Shown one piece after another: positions 16,837 to 24,906 of a DNA stretch of 64,000 bases. Numbering within the stretch: the stretch's first letter is position 1; each line of letters begins with the position of its first letter. A program made the position numbers and the translations under genes. Source of the DNA: Pasteurellaceae bacterium (GTDB taxonomy: Bacteria; Pseudomonadota; Gammaproteobacteria; Enterobacterales; Pasteurellaceae). The notes under the pieces are model-generated. The model saw nothing but the letters and a program-made list of their open reading frames with translations. It ran no database searches and was not told the DNA's origin. The stretch spans positions 1-64,000 of the forward strand of contig CAAEJV010000013.1 in NCBI GenBank assembly GCA_900756155.1. Reading direction: 5' to 3'.

Positions 16837-18032
16837 TATAGCATTCCTTTTTCTTTTAAAACTTTATCAACGGTGAAAATATCTTTATCACCACGACCAG
16901 AAAGATTCACCACTAAAAGTTGTTCTTTATTTGGTTCTTGATGAATCATTTTTAGCGCATGTGCTAATGCATGAGAACTTTCCAATGCAGGAATAATCCC
17001 TTCATGTTTTGCTAACGCTTGGAAAGCATTTAATGCTTCATCATCAGTGATGCTTGGGTATTCTGCACGACCAATGCTTTGTAAGTAAGCATGTTGAGGG
17101 CCTACAGAAGGGAAGTCCAGTCCTGCAGAAATGGAGTAGGATTCTTCCACTTGGCCATCTTCAGTTTGCATTAAAGGTGATTTCATACCGAAATAAATAC
17201 CCACTTTTGCATGGCCTAATGGTGCACCATGTTCACCACTTTCGATGCCATGACCTGCAGGTTCCACACCAATTAAGCGTACGCCTTTTTCATCAATAAA
17301 ATCAGTAAACATACCAATCGCATTGGAACCACCACCGACTGCCGCAATGACAGCATCCGGTAAACGACCTTCTTTTTCTAAGATTTGACGTTTGGTTTCT
17401 TCCCCAATCATTTTTTGGAATTCACGTACAATGGTTGGGAATGGATGAGGACCTGCTGCGGTACCCAATAAATAATGGGTATTTTCATAGTTGGCTGACC
17501 AATCACGCATTGCTTCACAGCATGCATCTTTTAATGAGCAAGAGCCTTTTTGTACAGGTATTACTTCAGCCCCCATTAAACGCATACGAAATACGTTTGG
17601 TGATTGACGTTCCACGTCTTTAGCTCCCATATAAACACGGCAAGGCATATCTAACATCGCACAAGCAAGGGCTGTTGCTACGCCATGTTGGCCTGCACCG
17701 GTTTCCGCGATAATGCGCGTTTTACCCATGCGTTTTGCTAATAAAATTTGACCTAATACTTGGTTGGTTTTATGGGCACCACCGTGAAGTAAATCTTCAC
17801 GTTTTAAATAAATTTTTGCTTTTGTTCCTTTGGTTAAATTACGGCAAAGGGTAAGTGCGGTTGGTCTGCCCGCATAATTTTTAAGTAAATTTTGAAATTC
17901 ACGTTGGAATTCAGGATCGTCTTTTGCTTCAACAAAGGCTTTTTCTAGCTGTTGTAGTACCGGTACCAGAATTTCTGGTACATACATTCCGCCAAATTCA
18001 CCGAAATAAGGATTTAAAAGGGTTTCTGACAT
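16836..18032 (-). CDS. trpB: Tryptophan synthase beta chain
   Basis: 398 residues. PLP enzyme that joins indole with serine to make tryptophan. The PLP lysine is in HGGAHKTNQVLGQ near residue 88, the phosphate-binding loop is GGGSNAIGMF, and the catalytic Glu is in AETGAGQHGVA. Standard TrpB1 type, matched with the adjacent trpA. Preceded by ydfG with a 12-base gap, so it is part of the long trp transcript. Confidence 0.98.
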   Translation of the reverse strand: MSETLLNPYFGEFGGMYVPEILVPVLQQLEKAFVEAKDDPEFQREFQNLLKNYAGRPTALTLCRNLTKGTKAKIYLKREDLLHGGAHKTNQVLGQILLAKRMGKTRIIAETGAGQHGVATALACAMLDMPCRVYMGAKDVERQSPNVFRMRLMGAEVIPVQKGSCSLKDACCEAMRDWSANYENTHYLLGTAAGPHPFPTIVREFQKMIGEETKRQILEKEGRLPDAVIAAVGGGSNAIGMFTDFIDEKGVRLIGVEPAGHGIESGEHGAPLGHAKVGIYFGMKSPLMQTEDGQVEESYSISAGLDFPSVGPQHAYLQSIGRAEYPSITDDEALNAFQALAKHEGIIPALESSHALAHALKMIHQEPNKEQLLVVNLSGRGDKDIFTVDKVLKEKGML

Positions 18033-18044
18033 AATATTTCCTTG

Positions 18045-18803
18045 TTATTTTTGAATTCTTGCGACATTAAGTGGTGCAAAAGTTTGTGCAGTTGGCATCA
18101 CTTCAATTCGATTTATATTGACATGTTCAGGTTGTTGATTGAGCCATAACACAATATTAGCAATATCTTGTGGGCTGACATATTCTACATTTTCATAGAG
18201 TTTTTTTGCTCGGGCATCATCACCTTTAAAGCGGATATTAGAAAATTCAGTTCCACCACAAAGACCAGGCTCTACATTGGTCACGCGAATTTGTGTACCA
18301 GCAAGATCGGCTCGAAGATTTAAACTAAATTGTTTAATAAACGCTTTAGTGCCACCGTATACATTGCCACCTGGATAAGGATAAGTACCTGCAATTGAGC
18401 CTAAATTAATAATATGACCTGAATTGCGTTCAACCATTTGGGGTAACACAAGACGAGTAATGGTGACGAGTCCTTTAATATTGGTATCAATCATTTGCAT
18501 CCAATCGTCTAAACTCGCTTTATCTGCACTTTCTAAGCCTAATCCTAAACCTGCATTATTCACCAATAAATCAATGGATTGCCAATTAGCGGGAAGGGAA
18601 TGGAAAGCATCTTCTGTTGCTTGGCGATCTGAAATATCAAAGGCAAGGAAATGGAAGTTCTCACCTAATTCTTGTTGTAATTGTTCTAAACGAGCTACGC
18701 GGCGCCCTGTGCCAATTACACGATAACCATTTTCAATAAGTGTGCGACAAATTGCCGCACCAAATCCGGCCGTTGCGCCGGTTACTAAAGCTGTTCTTTG
18801 CAT
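18045..18803 (-). CDS. ydfG: NADP-dependent 3-hydroxy acid dehydrogenase YdfG, in trp operon
   Basis: 252 residues from the ATG at 18803, which has AAGGGGA upstream; a longer frame to 18821 lacks a ribosome site. Classical short-chain dehydrogenase closely resembling E. coli YdfG, which acts on L-allo-threonine, serine and 3-hydroxy acids including malonic semialdehyde. The cofactor loop is GATAGFG near the N-terminus, NNAG follows, and the catalytic Ser (NLGSIAG) and Tyr-Lys (YGGTKAF) are intact. GRRVARLEQ carries the Arg that selects NADP. The gene sits between trpCF and trpB with short gaps (23 and 12 bases), so it is cotranscribed. It has no known step in tryptophan synthesis. Confidence 0.9.
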   Translation of the reverse strand: MQRTALVTGATAGFGAAICRTLIENGYRVIGTGRRVARLEQLQQELGENFHFLAFDISDRQATEDAFHSLPANWQSIDLLVNNAGLGLGLESADKASLDDWMQMIDTNIKGLVTITRLVLPQMVERNSGHIINLGSIAGTYPYPGGNVYGGTKAFIKQFSLNLRADLAGTQIRVTNVEPGLCGGTEFSNIRFKGDDARAKKLYENVEYVSPQDIANIVLWLNQQPEHVNINRIEVMPTAQTFAPLNVARIQK

Positions 18804-18826
18804 AATACTTCCCCTTAGCAATCAGA

Positions 18827-20263
18827 TTAATTTGACAAAATCGTTTTAAAAACTGACCGCACTTTTTCGCTGTCTTTTACGCCTGCGGCAGTTTCTACAC
18901 CAGAATTGAGATCAACACCTAAGCAACCTTGCTTAATGGCTTGTTCAATATTGTTAGGTGAAATGCCACCAGCCAAAATAATTTTGTGTTTCAAGTTTTC
19001 AGGAATGACTGACCAATTAAAGGTTTTTCCTGTACCGCCTTGTTGGTTTGCTGTTTGGCTATCGAAAATATAGCGAGCAATATTTAAATCATCCGTAAAA
19101 TCAACCGCACTTTGAGCCTCAGTACTCACCGAAATGGCTTTCCAAATTTGCATTTCTTCAGGCAGCTGGTGACGAAGTGCGGCAATAAATTCAGCGGTTT
19201 CTGAACCGTGTAGCTGAACGGCATAAAGCTGCAATTGTTTAGCGATTTTTACAATAAAATCAATTTCTTGATTCTGGAACACGCCCACGAAACGAAGTGG
19301 TGATGCTGTCACTAATTCTTGTGCTTGACGTAGGCTCACACAGCGTTTTGAATGTTCGACGAAGATTAAGCCGCCGTATAATGCCCCGTTTGCGTAAACC
19401 TCTTTGACATCTTGCGTGCGAGTTAAACCGCATACTTTATTTTCGCCAAAAATCACTTCACGCACAGCATTATTTAAATCTGCGCTGCCCATTAGGCTGC
19501 TGCCGATTAAAAATCCATGTGCCACTTTTTGCAAATCACGAATTTGGCTGTGATTATAAATACCTGATTCGCTGATAATACGTACATCACTAGGAATGCG
19601 ATCGGCATATTTTTGTGTAAGTTCTACCACGCGGTTTAAATCAACGGTGAGATCGTGAAGATTACGATTGTTGACTCCGATAATTTTTGCACCTAGAGCA
19701 AGGGCTCGCTCAAACTCTTCTTCGTTGCTGGTTTCTGTCAATATCCCCATGCCGAGAGAATGCGCCAGATCAGCCAGTACGCGATAGGTTTCATCATTTA
19801 CTACCGAAAGCATCAATAAAATAGCATCCGCTTGATAGTAGCGCGCAAGATAAACCTGATATTCGCTGATCATAAAATCTTTGCACAATACAGGTTGTGA
19901 GACAACGTCACGTACTTGCGGCAAATAGTCAAATTTACCTTGGAAGTATTTTTCATCCGTTAGCACAGAAACAGCTGATGCATAATGTTTATACACATTG
20001 GCGATTTCGTCTAAATTAAATTCATCACGAATTAATCCTTTAGAAGGGGACGCTTTCTTACATTCTAAAATATAAGCCGGCTTTTGATGCGTGCCTTTAG
20101 CCAACGCATCATAAAAAGAGCGGTCAGATTTTTGAATGTTTTCTTTAAATTGTGAAAGCGGAAATTCAGCTTCCTTTGCTTTAACCCATTGCGCTTTGTC
20201 TAAGACGATTTTTTGCAGTACCGTCGCAGAGTCAATTGGTTTGGTGAAATCTTGCGTGATCAT
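18827..20263 (-). CDS. trpCF: Bifunctional indole-glycerol-phosphate synthase / PRA isomerase
   Basis: 478 residues, a fusion of two TIM barrels. Residues about 1-255 are the TrpC part (AYILECKKASPSKGLI with the catalytic Lys and Glu; VNNRNLHDLTVDL; ISESGI). Residues about 256-478 are the TrpF part, which acts one step earlier (VCGLTRTQDVKEVY start, AVQLHGSE, ILAGGISPNN with the catalytic Asp before the end at GVDLNSGVE). The same fusion exists in E. coli, where it is called trpC. Two uptake sequences lie inside the gene. Confidence 0.97.
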   Translation of the reverse strand: MITQDFTKPIDSATVLQKIVLDKAQWVKAKEAEFPLSQFKENIQKSDRSFYDALAKGTHQKPAYILECKKASPSKGLIRDEFNLDEIANVYKHYASAVSVLTDEKYFQGKFDYLPQVRDVVSQPVLCKDFMISEYQVYLARYYQADAILLMLSVVNDETYRVLADLAHSLGMGILTETSNEEEFERALALGAKIIGVNNRNLHDLTVDLNRVVELTQKYADRIPSDVRIISESGIYNHSQIRDLQKVAHGFLIGSSLMGSADLNNAVREVIFGENKVCGLTRTQDVKEVYANGALYGGLIFVEHSKRCVSLRQAQELVTASPLRFVGVFQNQEIDFIVKIAKQLQLYAVQLHGSETAEFIAALRHQLPEEMQIWKAISVSTEAQSAVDFTDDLNIARYIFDSQTANQQGGTGKTFNWSVIPENLKHKIILAGGISPNNIEQAIKQGCLGVDLNSGVETAAGVKDSEKVRSVFKTILSN

Positions 20264-20304
20264 AATATTTCTTCTTATTGTGGCTTATCAAATCAGCCTT
20301 TATC

Positions 20305-21306
20305 TTAATATCTTGTTAAATGTTGTAATGTATCAAACGCTTTGCCTGATGCAAGATGAGCCAACACATGTTGAACATTTTGTTTTAAGTCATCATGACC
20401 AAATAACTTCAACAATAATGCCACATTCGCGGCTACCGCATTAGCATGTTCAGCTTTGCCTTTACCTTGTAAAAGTGCGGTCAGATATTGGGCATTTTCT
20501 TGCGGTTCGCCACCGCGTAAACTTTCTAAAGATTGTGTTTTTAAACCAAAATCTTCAGGCGTTAAGGTGAAGTAGTCAATTTTGCCGTTTTTAATTTCAG
20601 CGACTTGGGTTTCGCCGTGTACCGCGACTTCATCAAGACCTGCACCATGCACAACAAAAGTATGTTGATGACCTAATGCAACAGCAGTTTCTGCATAGGT
20701 TTTCACTAATTCAGGGGCATACACGCCAAGTAAATGATAAGTTGGGCGAGCAGGATTAATTAATGGACCCAAAATATTAAAAAGCGTACGCGTTTTTAAT
20801 GCCGCACGAACAGGGGCGACATGTTTAAACCCATTGTGATATTGTTGAGCAAATAAGAAACATACTCCAATATCGTCAAGTGCTTGACGAGCTTGTTCTG
20901 GTGTGACGTTTACATTCACACCGAGTGCGGTTAATACATCACTGGCACCGGATTTGCTTGATACGCTACGGTTACCGTGTTTTGCTACTTTGGCACCCAT
21001 AGAAGCTGCAACAATAGCACTCGCAGTAGAAATATTAATCGTGTTTTGACCATCACCACCTGTTCCCACGATATCCGCAAAAGGGTAGTCAGGGCGAGGG
21101 AATGATTTGGCATTTTGCAAAGACGCAGATACCGCACCACTTAATTCATCGATAGTAGCTCCACGTACTTTTAACGCAATCAGCATGGCAGCGATTTGTT
21201 CGTTATTCAGTTCGCCTTGCATAATGGCATTAAAAATGACCGCACTTTCTTCTTTGTTAAGTGTTTTTCCGTTGTAAAGTTGTTCTAATAATTGAGCCGT
21301 TTGCAT
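20305..21306 (-). CDS. trpD: Anthranilate phosphoribosyltransferase
   Basis: 333 residues. Transfers phosphoribose from PRPP to anthranilate. The PRPP loop GTGGDGQNTINIST, the KHGNRSVSSKSGASDVLTALG segment and the metal-binding DEVAVHGET region are all present. It is not fused to TrpG, unlike in E. coli; trpG is a separate gene upstream with a small tautomerase-like gene between them. Confidence 0.97.
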   Translation of the reverse strand: MQTAQLLEQLYNGKTLNKEESAVIFNAIMQGELNNEQIAAMLIALKVRGATIDELSGAVSASLQNAKSFPRPDYPFADIVGTGGDGQNTINISTASAIVAASMGAKVAKHGNRSVSSKSGASDVLTALGVNVNVTPEQARQALDDIGVCFLFAQQYHNGFKHVAPVRAALKTRTLFNILGPLINPARPTYHLLGVYAPELVKTYAETAVALGHQHTFVVHGAGLDEVAVHGETQVAEIKNGKIDYFTLTPEDFGLKTQSLESLRGGEPQENAQYLTALLQGKGKAEHANAVAANVALLLKLFGHDDLKQNVQHVLAHLASGKAFDTLQHLTRY

Positions 21307-21317
21307 AATCTCGTCCC

Positions 21318-21704
21318 TTATACGTAAATATCGTAATCTAAATCGCGTGCTTCATCGCCAGTCATGCCACGGAAGCCCCAGCAGTGCGCAGGTTGTTCTT
21401 TAATCGTAATTTCAACGTTGTGAGATTTAATCCCAATTTTGTATTCGAGTTCGCTGAAGAGCATTTTGATTAAACGTTTTTTTGTGCCTTCCATACGGCC
21501 TTGCATGAGGTTAATTTCAATAACGGTGTAATCATCGTTACGATCGATAGGATAAAGAAAATCCTCTTTATCTAAACATAAAAAACGGATGGCATGCTTT
21601 CCGCGAGGAATGTCTAAACCAAGGTTTAAACAGTTATAAATTACTTCAGCAATATCTTGACGACGAGGTGCAAGCACTTCTTTTAATCCATATACGGTAA
21701 TCAT
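21318..21704 (-). CDS. Tautomerase-like protein inside trp operon
   Basis: 128 residues. The C-terminal pattern (IEINLMQGRMEGTKKRLIKML, then HCWGFRGMTGDEA) fits the Tautomerase_2 branch of the tautomerase superfamily. Members of that superfamily use Pro as the first residue after Met; here residue 2 is Ile, so the standard catalytic proline is missing and a classical tautomerase reaction is doubtful. A CxxxD..IP..K segment near residue 30-45 is conserved looking but I cannot name it. The gene lies between trpG (9 bases) and trpD (11 bases), so it is transcribed with them. Function is unknown; a similar gene occupies this place in H. influenzae as far as I recall. Confidence 0.65.
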   Translation of the reverse strand: MITVYGLKEVLAPRRQDIAEVIYNCLNLGLDIPRGKHAIRFLCLDKEDFLYPIDRNDDYTVIEINLMQGRMEGTKKRLIKMLFSELEYKIGIKSHNVEITIKEQPAHCWGFRGMTGDEARDLDYDIYV

Positions 21705-21713
21705 TTTTCTTCC

Positions 21714-22298
21714 TTAATCTCTGTTTAATAACCATTCCACAGATTGTTGTAATAATTTGGAACCTTGCACAGTAAGGATGCTTTCTGGGTGGAATTGGAA
21801 AGCACAAATTGGCAAGGTTTTATGACGAATTGCCATCACGATACCATTGTAATCGGCATTGACAATAAATTCGTCAGGCAGATTTTTACCCATCAAAGAG
21901 TGATAACGAGCCACAGGCATTGGGTTGGCAATATCTTTAAACATGGCTTGGTTATCGTGTTGAATGCGCGATACTTTACCATGTAATACTTCGCCTGCAT
22001 GTACAACCTCTCCACCAAAGGCTTGAATAAGCGCTTGATGGCCTAAGCAAATCCCGATAATGGGCACATCATTTTTTAAACGTTCAATGAGGGGAAGCAA
22101 GATACCTGCTTCTGCCGGAGTACCAGGCCCCGGTGAGAGCGCAAGAATCGTATCAGGTGTATTTAATGCTTCTTGTACCACTTGTTCTAAATTGGTGTCA
22201 TTACGATAAATTTTTACGTTATGCCCAAGCACACGGAATTGATCCACTAAGTTATAAGTGAATGAATCAAAATTATCTAAAAAGAGAATATTAGCCAT
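21714..22298 (-). CDS. trpG: Anthranilate synthase glutaminase component
   Basis: 194 residues. Class I glutamine amidotransferase that supplies ammonia to TrpE. The nucleophile Cys is in GICLGHQALI, and the His-Glu pair is in FQFHPESILT. ALSPGPGTP forms the oxyanion region. It is a separate protein, not fused to trpD. Gap to trpE is 12 bases. Confidence 0.97.
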   Translation of the reverse strand: MANILFLDNFDSFTYNLVDQFRVLGHNVKIYRNDTNLEQVVQEALNTPDTILALSPGPGTPAEAGILLPLIERLKNDVPIIGICLGHQALIQAFGGEVVHAGEVLHGKVSRIQHDNQAMFKDIANPMPVARYHSLMGKNLPDEFIVNADYNGIVMAIRHKTLPICAFQFHPESILTVQGSKLLQQSVEWLLNRD

Positions 22299-22310
22299 AA
22301 TTTATCGTCC

Positions 22311-23861
22311 TTATTTTGCTTGGGTATTGATTTGTTTGATTGCTTTAAGCACTGCAGCCGCTTTATGGCGAGTTTCATCCGCTTCCATTTGTGGATCAGA
22401 ATCCAATACTTCGCCACAACCCGCTTGAATATGGGCAATGCCATTTTGTACAAAAGCAGAACGAATCACGATACAGGTATCAAAATGACCATCAGAGGTG
22501 AGATAACCGACCGCACCGCCGTAGCTGTGACGTTTTTGCTGTTCAAATTGATAGATTAACTGCATCGCTTTGATTTTAGGCGCACCAGTTAACGTCCCCA
22601 TATTCATGCAAGCTTGATAAGCGTGTAAGGCATCAAGTTCAGGACGAAGTTTACCCACTACGCGAGAAACCAAATGCATGATATGCGAATAGCGATCCAC
22701 TTGCATTAATTCTGCCACTTTACGTGTACCGCTTTGGCAAACGCGAGCAATGTCATTACGCGCTAAATCTACCAACATTAAATGTTCAGCTTGCTCTTTA
22801 TGATCAAGACGTAATTCTAATTCCAAGCGTGCATCCAATTCAGGGTCAATATTGCCATGGGCATCAAAACCACGCGGGCGAGAACCTGCAATTGGGTAAA
22901 TTTCTAATTGACGATTATCCGGCGCATATTTCAATGCACTTTCTGGTGATGCACCGAATAAAATGAAATCCTCATCGTTCATGTAGAACATATAAGGGCT
23001 TGGATTGTTAAGTTTTAATTGCGCGTAGCTCGCAAGCGTATTCGGGCAAGCTAATGAAAAACGGCGGGATGGCACGATTTGGAACACATCACCAATATTA
23101 ATATGATGTTTTAATGCTTTTACAATGCCGATGAATTTAGGGTCTTCAAAGTTGGTGCTGACCTCATCACTTGCCGCTTTAATGGAAAGTACGCCATCAA
23201 TATTTCTTAATTTTTGTGCAATAGAAAGTGCTGTTTTCGCGACTTCCACTTGTTCTTCTTGGCTAAAGCAAAAGCTTTTTAATGTGGCTTGTTGGCTTTG
23301 GTGATCGATGGTGATTAAGTTTTCTGCGAGATAAAAACTGTAATCCGGGCAGTTAATGCCATCATCTTTTAATTCAACACCTTGCATTGGAATAAAATTT
23401 GCCACCAAATCATAAGCAAATAAACCACCTAAAAAGACAGGTGTGCTGCTATGTTGATAATGGTTAGAAATTACACGAAGTCCATCAAAAATGGTTGCAG
23501 TTTGTAATTTACTGTCTTCATCTAATTGATTGTCGAGCGGCGCGAATTGCACAGAAAATTCATTCTCAAAATTGACCGCACTTACGGTACCGAGTTGGCT
23601 TAATACAGGATGAATTTCGTTTAACACTTGTTTTCCGTTCGCATTAAATGCTCTAAAAGTCACTTGATTGCCTAAACAAGTAATTTTAACGGAAGCATTA
23701 ATTAGAATAAGGCTCTGTAAGCTATTTTTACTACCAATTTCGGCAGAGTCGAGTAGAAGAGAATTTGAGTTCTGTTGGCAAAGCGTATTAAAAATTGCGG
23801 TGGTGTCGGCATGATAGGGAACCGGTTGAGAGGTCACCGCAATAAAAGGGGTATTTTTCAT
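22311..23861 (-). CDS. trpE: Anthranilate synthase component I
   Basis: 516 residues. Converts chorismate and ammonia to anthranilate. I start at the ATG at 23861, which has AGGA 6 bases upstream; a TTG two codons earlier is less likely. The N-terminal LLDSAEIGSKNS corresponds to the tryptophan feedback site (LLES motif) of E. coli TrpE. The C-terminal chorismate-binding domain holds GASPESALKY, PIAGSRPRG and GTLTGAPKIKAMQ. First gene of the operon; a TrpR operator lies only about 25 bases upstream. Confidence 0.97.
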   Translation of the reverse strand: MKNTPFIAVTSQPVPYHADTTAIFNTLCQQNSNSLLLDSAEIGSKNSLQSLILINASVKITCLGNQVTFRAFNANGKQVLNEIHPVLSQLGTVSAVNFENEFSVQFAPLDNQLDEDSKLQTATIFDGLRVISNHYQHSSTPVFLGGLFAYDLVANFIPMQGVELKDDGINCPDYSFYLAENLITIDHQSQQATLKSFCFSQEEQVEVAKTALSIAQKLRNIDGVLSIKAASDEVSTNFEDPKFIGIVKALKHHINIGDVFQIVPSRRFSLACPNTLASYAQLKLNNPSPYMFYMNDEDFILFGASPESALKYAPDNRQLEIYPIAGSRPRGFDAHGNIDPELDARLELELRLDHKEQAEHLMLVDLARNDIARVCQSGTRKVAELMQVDRYSHIMHLVSRVVGKLRPELDALHAYQACMNMGTLTGAPKIKAMQLIYQFEQQKRHSYGGAVGYLTSDGHFDTCIVIRSAFVQNGIAHIQAGCGEVLDSDPQMEADETRHKAAAVLKAIKQINTQAK

Positions 23862-23886
23862 AATCAATCCTGTATTCTGAACTTTT

Positions 23887-23920
23887 GCACTATTAAACTA
23901 GTACATAATGCATAAGTCAA
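23887..23920 (-). promoter_or_regulatory. trp promoter with TrpR operator
   Basis: On the minus strand, TTGACT (23915-23920) and TTTAAT (23892-23897) are separated by 17 bases. Over the -10 box lies GTACTAGTTTAATAGTGC (23887-23904), a near match to the E. coli trp operator core GTACTAGTTAACTAGTAC. The layout, repressor site over the -10 box, is as in E. coli. The expected RNA start near 23885 leaves about 24 bases before the trpE ATG, too short for a leader peptide and attenuator. Confidence 0.8.
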
Positions 23921-24002
23921 GAAAATAATCAAAAAATTGGCGTGATTTTACAATATTTTTTTAATTTTTAACCAAAGATATTAAAAATAGAGAAAGTTGA
24001 TT

Positions 24003-24042
24003 AGAAAAAAGCCATTTTGAGGCACCATCTCAAAATGGCTTA
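24003..24042 (-). terminator. Terminator of azoR
   Basis: AAGCCATTTTGAG and CTCAAAATGGCTT pair over 13 bp with a 7-base loop; on the minus strand the stem runs into a T tract. Confidence 0.85.
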
Positions 24043-24064
24043 ATAGAAGAAGGAGATTCAGTGA

Positions 24065-24646
24065 TTAGAGAGAAGCAACGATCTCATCAATTTTATTTCT
24101 TGCGGAACGTTGTGCTTTTTCAATTGCCTCTGCACCTAATCCAATACCTTTTGCATAAGCAAACTGAACATCGGTAATACCAACAAAACCTAAAATGGCT
24201 TTTAAGTAATTTGTCACATTGTTGTTTTCATCATACATGCCACCAAAACTTGCTAATACAATCGCTTTTTTACCTTGAAGTAAACCTTCAGGGCCATTTG
24301 CGGTGTATTGGAAAGTCACACGAGGACGCGCAATAAAATCAAAATAAGATTTAAGTTGTGTTGGGATACCTAAGTTATACATTGGCGCACCAATTACAAT
24401 GATATCTGCTGCTTTTAATTCAGCCACTAATTCATCAGATAAGGCTAAAAGTGCATTTTCTTCTGCTGTTTTAGGTTCGCCACGTACTGCAGTAGCCGCC
24501 GTTGCATCAAAATGGGGAAGTTGTTGCGCCGCTAAATCACGTACCACAATGTTGTGACCTTTTAATTTTTCAATGGTGTAATCGGCTAATTTATTGCTTT
24601 GAGAGTTATCTGCAAGGATGCTTGATTTTAATACTAATACGTTCAT
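24065..24646 (-). CDS. azoR: FMN-dependent NADH azoreductase
   Basis: 193 residues. Flavodoxin-fold quinone/azo reductase of the AcpD/AzoR family, which uses NADH and bound FMN to reduce quinones and azo compounds by two electrons. Phosphate-loop region KSSILADNSQSNKL at the N-terminus, the FMN loop GAPMYNLGIPTQLK near residue 97, and ASFGGMYD, all in family positions. Single gene with its own terminator, divergent from thrS. Confidence 0.9.
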   Translation of the reverse strand: MNVLVLKSSILADNSQSNKLADYTIEKLKGHNIVVRDLAAQQLPHFDATAATAVRGEPKTAEENALLALSDELVAELKAADIIVIGAPMYNLGIPTQLKSYFDFIARPRVTFQYTANGPEGLLQGKKAIVLASFGGMYDENNNVTNYLKAILGFVGITDVQFAYAKGIGLGAEAIEKAQRSARNKIDEIVASL

Positions 24647-24769
24647 AGAGTTTCCTTTAATTTGTGTCTAACAAAAGTGCGGTCATTTTATCGGAAATTT
24701 TGAATAGATAAAGTAACTATAAGGAAAATCATTGTTTACTAATTGGAAAGAATTCAGCGAGATATTAAC

Positions 24770-24900
24770 AAGTGTGGTGGAAAGTGCTAAAATTCTCCGC
24801 CGCACTTGGTTTGCTCAATAGTGGGAGTGAATGAAAGTGCGGTTTGTTTTTAATCATTATTTGCATGTTGCCTTTCGTATGGGCGACCACTGTATAAGGA
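24770..24900 (+). promoter_or_regulatory. thrS leader with anticodon-like operator
   Basis: Just before the ribosome site AAGGA (24896-24900), a stem TTGCC/GGCGA (24868-24872 with 24882-24886) presents a loop that contains CGT, the anticodon of a threonine tRNA, and the flank TATGGGCGACCACTG closely resembles the E. coli thrS operator. A second, 12-bp hairpin with G-U pairs (24770-24781 with 24796-24807) lies upstream and could be the second tRNA-like arm. In E. coli, ThrRS binds such a leader and blocks its own translation. Confidence 0.6.
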
Positions 24901-24906
24901 AAAATT

